From: CAZGXI01 sp964529715
GTDB lineage: Bacteria > Chloroflexota > Anaerolineae > Aggregatilineales > Ch27
Direction: 5' to 3'
NCBI GenBank assembly: GCA_964529715.1
Contig: CAZGXI010000027.1
Coordinates: 1 to 64,000, forward strand
Length of the DNA: 64,000 nt
A program made the position numbers and the translations under genes. Of this stretch, positions 53,801-61,444 are shown one piece after another (positions within the stretch are counted from its first letter, which is position 1; the number at the start of each line of letters is the position of its first letter). Under the pieces are notes generated by a model. The model ran no database searches and was not told where the DNA came from. It saw only the letters and a program-made list of their open reading frames with translations.

Positions 53801-55723
53801 AAAGGTCTCATTTATCTTATGCTGCCGTTTGAACTCCTCCCACGCCTGGCGGGTCATTTGCCGGTTCAGGTCTTCCACCCGCTGTATCTGCCGGGTCGTC
53901 TCGGCCAGCAGACGGGCGTTGTTGACAGCGATGGCAAGTTGGCGCGCCAGCAGTTCAAAGATGCGCACTTCTGAGATGCTGAAAGCGTTGGGGTATTTGC
54001 TCTGAATGTCCAGCGCGCCGATAATTTCGTCACCCAGGCGCAGCGGCAGGGCCATCTCAGAGCGCGTGTCGGGCAGGTAGGGGTTGGGGCGGTGAACGAC
54101 GGCGGCGTCTTCGGTGTCGAGGGCGACGACATTCTCGCCTTTTGCCGTCACCTGTCCGATGACGGAATGCGACCCGACCGGCAGCGACCACTTGAGGTCG
54201 AGCAGCGTCTTGCCAGCCTCGCCCGTGCTGGCGACCAGCACGGCGTTTTGCCGCAGGTCGTCCACCAGGAACACCTGCACGTGGTAAAAGCCGAAGCGGT
54301 CACGGATGAGGTTGACCGTGCGTTCAAGCAGCACATTCAGGTCGCGCACACCGACGGCAGCCCCGGCGATCTCGCTGGCGACTTCCAGGTCGCGCGTGCG
54401 CTCGACAAACCGTTCTTCCAGGGAGGCGAGGTTGGCCGACAGGCGGGTTGTCATGGCGTTGACGGCGCGGCCTAGCCGCCCGATCTCGTCGTCGGCCCGG
54501 ACGGGGACGCGGGCCGTCAGGTCGCCATCGGCCACGCGGTCGGCGATCAGGGCCGCCTCTTCAATCGGGCGGGTGAGCGATTGCCCCACCCAACGCACTG
54601 CCAGCAGCATGGCCACCAGCATTACTCCGGCAGCCAGCGCAAAGATCGCGCCAAACACCGGGACATTTTTCAGCGCCCCCGCACGACTCTCTTGTGAGAT
54701 CAGCGTCCAGGGCGTGTTGGGCATCCCGGCGGCGAAGGGAGAAAAGCTGGTCGCCGTGACGATCTGATCCCGGACATTCACGCCGACAACGGTGTTTGCC
54801 AGGATGCCAGACAGGTCCGGGTCGTGCTCTGCCAGGCCGCCGACGCCGCGCTCCAGGCCGAACAGATGACCCTGATAGTCCGCGTCGGTCAGGCTGGTCG
54901 TCTCGCGGGTATCCACCAGGTAGTTGCCCGCCGCGTCCACCAGGATGTAATGCTGGTCGTGTTCTTCTTCTTTCAGCACCCTTGCCCGCACGATGTCCAG
55001 CAGCGAGTCGGCCCGGATATAAGCGGTGATCACGCCGGCGAACGTGCCGCGAAAATAGACCGGCGTGGTGATGCGCAACACCGGCAGGTAAGGGGTGACC
55101 AACTGGCCGTTCTCGCTGGCGAGCGTCAGCGGGGAAATCTCCAGGGTGCCCCAGGGAGTCAGCCGGGCGGCCTCAAAATAATCGGCCCCCTGCTGGTTCT
55201 GCAGGTCTGCAAACGGCACAATGAAGGTCTGGTCGCGGTCGGTGGTATGGGCGTTGTTAACGCGCACCACTTCTTCGCCGTTGGCATCGATGAAGCTGAT
55301 GTAGTTGTACACGTCACGCGCGCGGTAGGCCAGGTCGAACAGGCTGCGACTGAGATCGTCCAGGGCGGAGTCGTACTGCTGGGTGAGCGTATCCCGCTGG
55401 AGGGAAGTCAGGTTACCGCCTGTCAGTTGATCGCTGCTGCTCAACAGCAGTTGCAGGGCTGGTTCCTGGGCCAGGCGCAGCACGTCTGTCGAGGTCTCTT
55501 CGGCCAGTTCCTCCATGCGCTCGATGACGAACTCGATTTCCTGAGCCTGTTCGGTGGCGGCCAGGCGCACATCCAGCAAATATTGCTGCACCACGCCGAT
55601 GGCCGCCAGCGCCACAAAGCCGACGATCATCGGCGTCATGACCGACAGCAGCACCCGCTGCCGCAGCGGCAACATGTCGAAGCGGCGGCGCAGACCTTGT
55701 TGCAAGAATGGCTTCAACATCAT
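47816..55723 (-). CDS. Giant multi-GAF hybrid histidine kinase (2635 residues)
   Basis: Domains in order: TM1 (about 23-47), dCache-like extracytoplasmic domain (48-350), TM2 (353-375), HAMP (376-430), GAF (455-605), degenerate GAF (630-710), GAF (730-900), GAF (915-1080), PAS (1086-1205), six more GAFs (about 1220-2240), HisKA (2250-2315), HATPase_c (2355-2480) and a C-terminal receiver (2516-2635). The H-box is NMSHELRTP with His2260, N-box NLVSNANKF, G1 DTGIGI and G2 GTGLGL. The receiver has IDDE and phospho-acceptor Asp2566 in LILDVRMPRRDG (I-L-D context). The first and eighth GAF are near-duplicates: both have FGFYHVQVFLVDD- or FGYDHVQVFLINED-type starts and share NPYLPDTRSEMALPL. The start overlaps the preceding gene's stop (ATGA), so translation is coupled. 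Confidence 0.95.
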   Translation of the reverse strand: MMLKPFLQQGLRRRFDMLPLRQRVLLSVMTPMIVGFVALAAIGVVQQYLLDVRLAATEQAQEIEFVIERMEELAEETSTDVLRLAQEPALQLLLSSSDQLTGGNLTSLQRDTLTQQYDSALDDLSRSLFDLAYRARDVYNYISFIDANGEEVVRVNNAHTTDRDQTFIVPFADLQNQQGADYFEAARLTPWGTLEISPLTLASENGQLVTPYLPVLRITTPVYFRGTFAGVITAYIRADSLLDIVRARVLKEEEHDQHYILVDAAGNYLVDTRETTSLTDADYQGHLFGLERGVGGLAEHDPDLSGILANTVVGVNVRDQIVTATSFSPFAAGMPNTPWTLISQESRAGALKNVPVFGAIFALAAGVMLVAMLLAVRWVGQSLTRPIEEAALIADRVADGDLTARVPVRADDEIGRLGRAVNAMTTRLSANLASLEERFVERTRDLEVASEIAGAAVGVRDLNVLLERTVNLIRDRFGFYHVQVFLVDDLRQNAVLVASTGEAGKTLLDLKWSLPVGSHSVIGQVTAKGENVVALDTEDAAVVHRPNPYLPDTRSEMALPLRLGDEIIGALDIQSKYPNAFSISEVRIFELLARQLAIAVNNARLLAETTRQIQRVEDLNRQMTRQAWEEFKRQHKINETFSVGPTSPEGDADELPPEATVTAPILVRGETIGVLNVALPGGERLAEDERVLVNTVAERVALAVENARLVQQTRESLAETESLYEASSRLSRAQTVQEVAALLAEETGRANAADRVTVILVEGPATFPPQKMVVGGVWSRPEMQMRGLPVGTPLPPDVGRLIDQMLLASGQTPDQKIFNRVVVPDLTDRARVPDAVREWAAARGVSSATALHIHRGEQWFGLILLEGYGQADVTDEENLRFLQALVDQAAIAIDNQRLFQQTQESLAETERLYQASRAITAASTTDELILAIHTSFGTSERAIGMAILSHERDALGEPSRVQVKTYGAPESSGIRTFSLGTLYSEKTAYTSEAMQRILILDNPARIRERYAPSVANLLIERGVQALASFPLLTGDFLLGYLLVLQVAAYEFSQREVEIFQALAGQVATVLRSRRLFEEVETERQTLQSVLATMPTAVLVLDAPTRRPLLANDQAVDLLGVDADLDALVADGRLLRTDSGEPYPLEEIPAMQAIATRSPAFAEDLVLIRPNGQHVDVLSHAAPIIDAEGNVVSVIAVFQDITELRELQSALQETLRETTAMYESSKSIFRSGSLPAITDAVLDHLWANLSPDIGHLLLVPMEQHVSGEIVKVVAARPASIANEQPYPPEVFSISASVLIHDCAEEERLSPQGRARLSAQGIVSLATIPLLVGDETIGWMAFAFRQPYTISPEQHRFLEALADQAAVALQNARLKEQTEESLSETLILFSATREISRAVTVRDILDTFTSFVIASNANTALIFLRDDTPGPVQGRIAALWCQDDEATISADQQIIIEPSNSPFLKMLDQERMLVLEDIQKTDIFQHVDRRFFPVQMPHGVVLLPMTVGKRRIGCIIIGYNEPCRLTDREQRIYQSLSDQVATAVENRLLLQQTQDSLEEARTLYQLSSSLVDVNSAQGLLQAIVTYATHPATTYGQLVLLRGDSWDAPGALLDVAASWSRAGDVPDLSGMRFTAEQYPGWQEVAVHSLLVIDDVERDPRLSEDSRLSYLSLGLHALAVIPLTAGERPIGAILLGSAQARPHSERELRIYRSLSELATISLENTRLLEQTQRRARQLQTSAQISRAVTSILDLGRLLPQVVNLIHDNFGYDHVQVFLINEDGTQAVLKASTGEAGQKMLDLNWALDVNSDSVIGQVTARAEPIIAQDTTDSKIAHRPNPYLPDTRSEMALPLLARGHVLGALDVQSNQDAAFSQDDVTVLASLADQIAVALDNARLFQESQEATHNLEEQVRRLENLYATSAAFTETLDATEILSIAARSLVQTLHFGHGVVVLLNKDDPMLSAVVAEYPALGAKGRRSSLMDMLQDLFITTEGALPILVKNIDELPDDIRIAMERGNFQTLAMIPLLVKGQIIGGIGLHTTEAARKLTSSEIALIQTISTQAALAYDNAQLFVQAQRQAEEMRFLFDVTTAATAAETLELSMGSAVVMIRANVESDAAAIFLPDERRIALRRVAVATADPAITLPSEVPLGTGLLGEAAAGNAPLVVADFQKETRFSTPVTGMRSMIAVPMFAGTDLVGLLVLLRQTPGGYGEGSQRLLQALSGSLGAVIQNIRLLDEVKAANERLREIDKLKSQFLANMSHELRTPLNSIIGFSRVILKGIDGPLTDMQKQDLETIHSSGQHLLNLINDILDQSKIEAGKMELNVAWFDIHPVIEVARSMAIGLLKDKPIRLNVELEPDLPQVWGDEVRTRQVLINLVSNANKFTREGSITIAAFRVEQEDGPYIQVSVTDTGIGIPQDKQDLVFQAFEQVDGTLTRTTEGTGLGLPISKYMVEKQGGQIWVESTENVGSTFSFTVPAYQKATADEAAKAPAGEETQAALITSEQPAQPEVAQAPRKVILVIDDEVGMHQMYRRYLNKAGYIVEATSDPSRSEDLAVTLKPDLIILDVRMPRRDGWEVLERLKDSDATFEIPVIVCSIDPDAERGYRLGAADYLVKPFLEDELLAAIRRQETERSG

Positions 55724-58020
55724 GCGTTCTCCGTTGACCCGCTTGCCGGGGCGCCGTTCGGGCGCTTAAGCTGAATGCTGACCTGGGGCGTTCCCAACAC
55801 CTGCGCCAGTTCGCGCACGGCAGTCTCCAGAATCTGGTTGACGCTCGTCTGGGTCATCAGGCGGCCACTGATCCGGTTGACCAGTCGTTCGCGCTGCGCC
55901 TGTTGTTCGGTTTGCTCCAACAGGCGGACGTTTTCCAGCGTGATCCCCAGACGGGCGACCAACTCCTGGGCCACCTGGCGCGTGGTCTCGGAGTCGCCGC
56001 CGGCAGGCAAGGTCCACTCAACTGCGCCCAAGCGTTCGCCGCGCAGGGTGATCGGCAGCGCCAGGGTCACGCTCCCGTCCGGCTGCGGCGGGCTGACCAC
56101 CAACTGACCCGTTTCGATAGCTTCCAGCTCCCAGGGACTCCACTCTTCAGGGGCGTCGGCGGCCTGCGGCCCGGCAGCAGCAACCAGGGCGGCCTGGCGG
56201 CGGCCTGCCGCGAGCGAGGTTTGCCAGGTGGTGCGCATCAACAAGCGGTTAAGGGCCTCGACCTCGGCAGTGCGGCGTTGCGTTTCGGTAAACAGGCGCG
56301 CATTATCGACGGCAACCGCCAGTTGGGCGGCCAGCGTCTCGAAGGTACGCTGGTCTTCAGGCGTAAAGGCATCCGGCTCAGTGCTTTGGACATCCAGCGC
56401 GCCCAACACCTGATTGCCGCGTATCAGCGGCAGGGCCATTTCAGCGCGGGTGTTAGGCAGAAATTCGTTCTTTTTGTGAACCGGGCTGGTCGAGGTATCG
56501 CGGGCGATGACGGTCTGGCCAGACTGGGTCACGCGCCCGATCACGCTGAGGCTGCCGACGCCCAGGCGATGCCCGCGCGCCAGCAGTTGGCGGCCCGGTT
56601 CGCCGGTGCTGGCGACCAGGACCGCGTCTTGTCCGGTCTCATCGATCAGGAACACCTGGGCATGGTAGACAGCCTTGAAGTTCTTGACGATCAGGTCCAC
56701 CGTACTCGAAAGCAGCGTGTCTACGTCGCGCAGCGCCGATGCCTCGCGCCCGATAATGGTCGTCATTTCGATGTCGCGCGTCCGCTCCCGCACCCGGCGT
56801 TCCAACTGTTCGATGGATACGCGCACGTTGTCGGCCATCACGCTCAGGGCGGTGGTCAGCACGCCGATCTCGTCGCCTTGCAGGCGGATGGGCATCTGGG
56901 CATGGTAGCTCCCCTCGGTGATCTGCTGCGCGGCGCGGGTCAGCGCCAGCAGCGGAGCGACCATCTGCCGGTCCACCATATAGAGCAAGCCGAATGCCAC
57001 CAGCAGCACCGTGACCACCAGGGGCAGAATGGTCGAAAGAGCCAGGTTGATGACCGGCTGGATCACCGGCAGCAACGGCAGTTCGGCCATCACGATCCAA
57101 TCGCGCCCCGGTATGGCGGCGTAGCTGCCCAGCATCCATACGGCTTCCCCATCCCGCACGACTGAGTATTGCATTGTCCCGTCGGACTGTGCCTCCATGA
57201 GCGTAGTGAGCGGCACTTGCAAATGGCGCGACAGGACCGGTTTTCCGTAAACGCTGGTGAACAAGTTACCTGACCGGTCGATCAGATAAACGTTGCGGCT
57301 TGTCTCCACAGGCGTCAGCAGCCGGGAATGGACCAGCCCCAGGGGTTGATCGAGCACCGCCGCCGTATCTAACGTGAAGATCAGGTAGCCGACGGAGACG
57401 CCGTTCTCGATCACCGGAACGCCGACTTCAAACAGGATACGCTGGTTTTGCGGGTCCGGACGCGGTCCGGCCAACACCGGCAGGTCCAGCACGGCGCGGC
57501 TCTGAAGTGTCTCGATGATCTCCAGATAGGTAGGGTGGTCGGTTTGCACGGTGTTGCGCACACTGGGCGTTAGCGCCGTATTGCCCATGTCCGCGATCAG
57601 ATAGCCGTTGACGTCGAGCAGGCGGATGGCGGTGTAATTGTAGTTATTGTTCAGCGTTGATTGCATCCGACTGTTGGTTTCGGCGGCGATCAACTGCGGT
57701 GAGGAATAGCTACCGGGGTTGCGCCGGGCGGCCAGATGCTGGCGGACCTGCGTCATGAGGGGGGTGTCTTCCGCTGTTTCCTCCTGCACCGTGTCGATGA
57801 TCCGGTTAAGCATCTCGCTCAAGGCACGGGCGCCTTCCTGCGCCTCGCGGGTCGTTGCTGTGCGGGCCGCGTCGACCGCTTCAAAATAGCGTACGCCGAC
57901 GAAGCCCAACGCCAGGATCAGGGGCAGCAGCGCGGCCAACAACACACCGGTCAGCAACTTGTAGCGGATAGACCAGTTGCCGAAACGAAAGCGATTGTGG
58001 CTGTATGGAATGCGGTTCAT
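55720..58020 (-). CDS. dCache-HAMP-GAF membrane sensor without kinase
   Basis: A 766-residue protein. TM1 (about 22-46), dCache extracytoplasmic domain (47-320), TM2 (326-350), HAMP (352-405), GAF (425-585) and a degenerate GAF (about 605-720) ending RLGITLENVRLLEQTE. The last 45 residues repeat the start of a further GAF (RLVNRISGRLMTQTSVNQIL, then GTPQVSIQLKRP) and stop. No HisKA, HATPase, GGDEF or MCP domain is present. It overlaps the giant kinase by four bases and shares its GAF sequence (HVQVFL, then NTRAEMALPL), so it probably reports to that kinase (inference). Confidence 0.9.
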   Translation of the reverse strand: MNRIPYSHNRFRFGNWSIRYKLLTGVLLAALLPLILALGFVGVRYFEAVDAARTATTREAQEGARALSEMLNRIIDTVQEETAEDTPLMTQVRQHLAARRNPGSYSSPQLIAAETNSRMQSTLNNNYNYTAIRLLDVNGYLIADMGNTALTPSVRNTVQTDHPTYLEIIETLQSRAVLDLPVLAGPRPDPQNQRILFEVGVPVIENGVSVGYLIFTLDTAAVLDQPLGLVHSRLLTPVETSRNVYLIDRSGNLFTSVYGKPVLSRHLQVPLTTLMEAQSDGTMQYSVVRDGEAVWMLGSYAAIPGRDWIVMAELPLLPVIQPVINLALSTILPLVVTVLLVAFGLLYMVDRQMVAPLLALTRAAQQITEGSYHAQMPIRLQGDEIGVLTTALSVMADNVRVSIEQLERRVRERTRDIEMTTIIGREASALRDVDTLLSSTVDLIVKNFKAVYHAQVFLIDETGQDAVLVASTGEPGRQLLARGHRLGVGSLSVIGRVTQSGQTVIARDTSTSPVHKKNEFLPNTRAEMALPLIRGNQVLGALDVQSTEPDAFTPEDQRTFETLAAQLAVAVDNARLFTETQRRTAEVEALNRLLMRTTWQTSLAAGRRQAALVAAAGPQAADAPEEWSPWELEAIETGQLVVSPPQPDGSVTLALPITLRGERLGAVEWTLPAGGDSETTRQVAQELVARLGITLENVRLLEQTEQQAQRERLVNRISGRLMTQTSVNQILETAVRELAQVLGTPQVSIQLKRPNGAPASGSTENA

Positions 58021-59735
58021 CGTGCGCCTCCGCTGTCGGCGTGTCCGTTAGCACCGGGTGGAGCGGGGGAAGGCGCGGCGTCTTGTGGGGTTGCCGGCGC
58101 CGGCTGCTCGCGGATTTGAAGCCGGATGTGCGTCCGGTAGCCGTTCAGAGTGCTGTTGAACTCCTGGGCGGCCAGCGCCAGCAGGTCTTCCAAGCGGGCC
58201 GCACTTTGCAGGCGCGAGGCGACGGCGCTGATCTGCCGCTCGCGCTCGGCCATGAACTGCGCGCGTTCAAACAGGCGGGCGTTATCGATTGCCAGAGAAA
58301 GTCGTTCCGCGACGGTTTTCGCCAGGTCCAGCATGTGAGACGGCACGTCGCGCCGCCCGGCGATGTGAAACTCCATCGCGCCGAGCGGCTGACCACGCAG
58401 GACAATCGGCACGCTCAGCAGGCAGCCATCTTCCTCAGCCTGCACCGTCACCTGGCCACTGTCGATGGTGGCGCTCAGCGTAGGCGTCAGGGTCTGCGCG
58501 GCCTGCAAGGATTCGTTGGGTGTGTAATCGTAACCGATTACATTCAACCCGCGCTCCTCGAAAAAGCGTTTCCAGGCCACACCGAGAATCTGGCGGTTGA
58601 GGCGTTCCACGTTCTGGGCGTAATGTTGCGCCTGCTCATACAGCCGGGCCATATCTTGAGTCTGTTGGGCGAGTTTGGCAGCCAGGCCGGCGTTGTGGAG
58701 CGCCAGCCCGACCTGCGAAGCCAGCGTGATCAGCGTCGTGATGTTCTCCTCGGTGAAGGTGTTTTCCTCCGCGCTCAAGAGGTCCATCACGCCGATAGTG
58801 GAGTCGCCGACCTGGAGCGGCAGCACCAGCTCGGCGCGGGTGCCCGGCAGAAATTCGCGCCAGCGGCTTGACAGGTCGCTTGTGGTCACCAGGACAGGCT
58901 TGCCGGTGCGGAACGCTTCGGTCAGCGGCGAGGCTACCGAGAGGGAGATCGTCTGCCGTTCCTGGCGCGTTTCCATGGTGCCGCTTTCGCTTTGCAGCCG
59001 CAGCAGGGCAGGATTGCGTTCGTCTTGCAAGAAGACGCGCAGCCGTTGCAGCCCCAACGCGCCGCGCAGCATGTCGTTGAGCCGGCCCGGCAAGACGTCC
59101 GGCTCGGTGGTGTGCGCGATCACCTCGCTCAGCAACACGCCCGCCTGCATCCGACGCTCTGCCTGGGCAAGACGTTCAAACGTCGTGCGGAATTCCCCGG
59201 TGAACAGCCACAGGATCAGGCCATAGAAGCCCAGCGCCACCATCACCGGCGGCGCGATGGACATACCGCGCGTGCCGGGGCGCAGGACGATCTGCTCTAA
59301 AAGACCGAGGAAGAAGATACTCAGCAACACCAGCACCGTCATGTTGCGCAGGCCATGACGGTCTAGCAGCACTCCCGCCGCGACGATGGGAAAACCCAAC
59401 ACCACCGCCCCAGACGTGCCTAGCCCGACGCTGGCCGTCATCACCAGCGATGAGAGCCAGGCTGTGCCGAGGTACAGCCAGACAGCCACACTCAGATGCC
59501 CCTTTTGGATCAGGGTGACACTGACCCAAACCAGCAACAACAGCATGGGAATCAGGGCCGCTTCTGTGACTTGTGAGAGGTTGGTGATTCCCCCTGCCGT
59601 CAGCAAAATCAGCACCAGTCCTCCGGCCAGGGCAAGCGCGAAGGCGTTCAGGTACAGCAGGCCCTGAGCGCGTCGCTGGTCGGCAGGGTTGGTATAGACA
59701 TAATGGAGGCGGAAAAAGTTTTTCAGTGCGTCCAT
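58017..59735 (-). CDS. Multi-TM-GAF membrane sensor 3, without kinase
   Basis: A 572-residue protein with about six membrane helices in residues 20-185, a GAF domain (about 205-365) with RAELVLPLQVGDSTIGVMDL, a coiled segment, the module motif LNRQILGVAWKRFFEERGL, and a degenerate GAF (about 410-495) ending RLSLAIDNARLFERAQ. It closes with ISAVASRLQSAARLEDLLAL, the beginning of a GAF, plus a Pro/Ala-rich tail. No output domain is present. It overlaps its downstream neighbour by four bases and its upstream neighbour by 13. Confidence 0.9.
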   Translation of the reverse strand: MDALKNFFRLHYVYTNPADQRRAQGLLYLNAFALALAGGLVLILLTAGGITNLSQVTEAALIPMLLLLVWVSVTLIQKGHLSVAVWLYLGTAWLSSLVMTASVGLGTSGAVVLGFPIVAAGVLLDRHGLRNMTVLVLLSIFFLGLLEQIVLRPGTRGMSIAPPVMVALGFYGLILWLFTGEFRTTFERLAQAERRMQAGVLLSEVIAHTTEPDVLPGRLNDMLRGALGLQRLRVFLQDERNPALLRLQSESGTMETRQERQTISLSVASPLTEAFRTGKPVLVTTSDLSSRWREFLPGTRAELVLPLQVGDSTIGVMDLLSAEENTFTEENITTLITLASQVGLALHNAGLAAKLAQQTQDMARLYEQAQHYAQNVERLNRQILGVAWKRFFEERGLNVIGYDYTPNESLQAAQTLTPTLSATIDSGQVTVQAEEDGCLLSVPIVLRGQPLGAMEFHIAGRRDVPSHMLDLAKTVAERLSLAIDNARLFERAQFMAERERQISAVASRLQSAARLEDLLALAAQEFNSTLNGYRTHIRLQIREQPAPATPQDAAPSPAPPGANGHADSGGAR

Positions 59736-61444
59736 GCCGCCACTTGCTCCTGTCCGTTCTCGCCCGGCTTCGCCGCCGCCGCGCGCAGGCGGATCGCCGC
59801 GTGGTCTGCGTTGAGTGCCTGTTGGAGTTCCACCAGCGCCACGCGCAGCATCTCATCGACCTCGCTCGCGCCTTGCAACCGCCCGCCGATGACGTTGATC
59901 AACTGTTCACGTCGGGCCTGCGTTTGCGCTTCCTCGACCAACCGCACGTTATCCAGGCTGAGCGTCAGCCGCCGCGCCACCGCTTCAACCAGGTTCAAGG
60001 CGTCTTCCTGTTGAAGGTGGCCCGGCACCGTCACCTCTAACGCGCCGAGCACGTACCCGCGCAGGTCGATGGGCACGGCGATCACCGACGTGTCCGGCGC
60101 GTCCCCGGCCCGGACGATGGGCCGCCGTTCACGCACCGCCTGGGCCAGGGTAGGCGTCCACTCAGCGGTGCGTTCCAGGGTTGTTCCGGTGATCTCTACC
60201 CCTGTAACCACGTCGCTCTGGCCGGTAAAATAGCCCTCCCACGCCTGGCCAGTCAACTGTTTGTTGAGGCGCTCGATCTCGCGCAGGTTGGCCTGCGCGT
60301 CGGCGTACAGGCGGCGGTTCTCTTCTAGGTTGGCCTGGGTCTGCTCGAAGAGCATGGCGTTGCGGATGATGATGGCGATCTGGTTCGCCATCAACTGCAA
60401 GATGTCGATATCTTGCGGGGTAAAGGCATTGGGCCGCGCGCTCTGCACGTCCAGCGCCCCGATCACCTTCACGCCGTCGCGCAGCGGCAGGGCCAGTTCC
60501 GAGCGCGTGGCGGGCAGAAATTCGTTGCGGCGATGGATCGGATCGATGCTGGTATCGGTGGCGTAGACCACCTCGCCATACTGCGTCACCTGGCCGATCA
60601 CCGAGCGCGAGCCGACCGGCAGTCGGTGGCCACGCGCCAAGAGTTGTTGTCCGGCGATGCCGGTGCTGGCGACCAGCCGCGCCTCGCGTCCGGTTTCGTC
60701 GATCAGGAACACCTGCACATGATAAAAACTGAGCCGCTCGCGGATCATCTCCACCAGCCGGGGCAGAAATTCCCCGGTCTGGATGTTTTCTGTCGCTGCT
60801 TGAGCAATGCTGGTGATGGTGCGCAACTGGTTCGTGGCCCGTCGGGACTGCGTCAGGGCCGTTTGCAGGCTGCCGGAAAAGCGGATCAGCAGTAGGCTGG
60901 AAGTAATGATGGTCAGCAGCGAATAGACTAGCGCCGATGACGCCATGGTTGGGGTATAGGGGGCCGGCTGAACCACACCCGCCAGGCGTTCCAGCACCCA
61001 ACCGGCGAAGCTCAACAGCACGCAGATGATCATCGTAACCAGCGTGCCCTGGACGCCGAACAGCATGGCAGCCGTGATGATCGGCAGCACGACGAAGCCG
61101 GGCCGGACGGTGGTGATGCCGCGCGAGAAGAAGGTCTCGACATTCAACAGCAGCAGCACGCCGACGAACAGCAGCCGCGCCCCTTGCAGCATCCCCTGAT
61201 TGACCAACACCAGGATGAGGAGCATCGTTGGCGTCATAATCGCCAACGGCATAATCAGCAGATTAGTCCAGTCCAGGCCGGGCGCATGTGTGATCGCACC
61301 CAACACCGTCAGCGCGATCAGGATCGCCATAGCGCCCAACAGCACCCAGGCGATCAGGACCAGGGAGCGGGCGTGCTGATGATCCACCTGATCGGGATAC
61401 AATGTCGCCAGGCGATCCAGGAAAGACTTCATGTAGGCGATCAT
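59723..61444 (-). CDS. Multi-TM-GAF membrane sensor 2, without kinase
   Basis: A 573-residue paralogue of its neighbours: about six helices (28-195), GAF (about 215-370) with RLSFYHVQVFLIDETGREA and PATRSELALPLRDGVKVIG, module motif LNKQLTGQAWEGYFTGQ, and a degenerate GAF (about 430-510) ending RLTLSLDNVRLVEEAQ. The C-terminal partial GAF is LINVIGGRLQGASEVDEML. The predicted start MIAYMKSFLDRL overlaps the upstream stop by four bases (ATGA). It has no kinase or other output domain. Confidence 0.9.
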   Translation of the reverse strand: MIAYMKSFLDRLATLYPDQVDHQHARSLVLIAWVLLGAMAILIALTVLGAITHAPGLDWTNLLIMPLAIMTPTMLLILVLVNQGMLQGARLLFVGVLLLLNVETFFSRGITTVRPGFVVLPIITAAMLFGVQGTLVTMIICVLLSFAGWVLERLAGVVQPAPYTPTMASSALVYSLLTIITSSLLLIRFSGSLQTALTQSRRATNQLRTITSIAQAATENIQTGEFLPRLVEMIRERLSFYHVQVFLIDETGREARLVASTGIAGQQLLARGHRLPVGSRSVIGQVTQYGEVVYATDTSIDPIHRRNEFLPATRSELALPLRDGVKVIGALDVQSARPNAFTPQDIDILQLMANQIAIIIRNAMLFEQTQANLEENRRLYADAQANLREIERLNKQLTGQAWEGYFTGQSDVVTGVEITGTTLERTAEWTPTLAQAVRERRPIVRAGDAPDTSVIAVPIDLRGYVLGALEVTVPGHLQQEDALNLVEAVARRLTLSLDNVRLVEEAQTQARREQLINVIGGRLQGASEVDEMLRVALVELQQALNADHAAIRLRAAAAKPGENGQEQVAAWTH

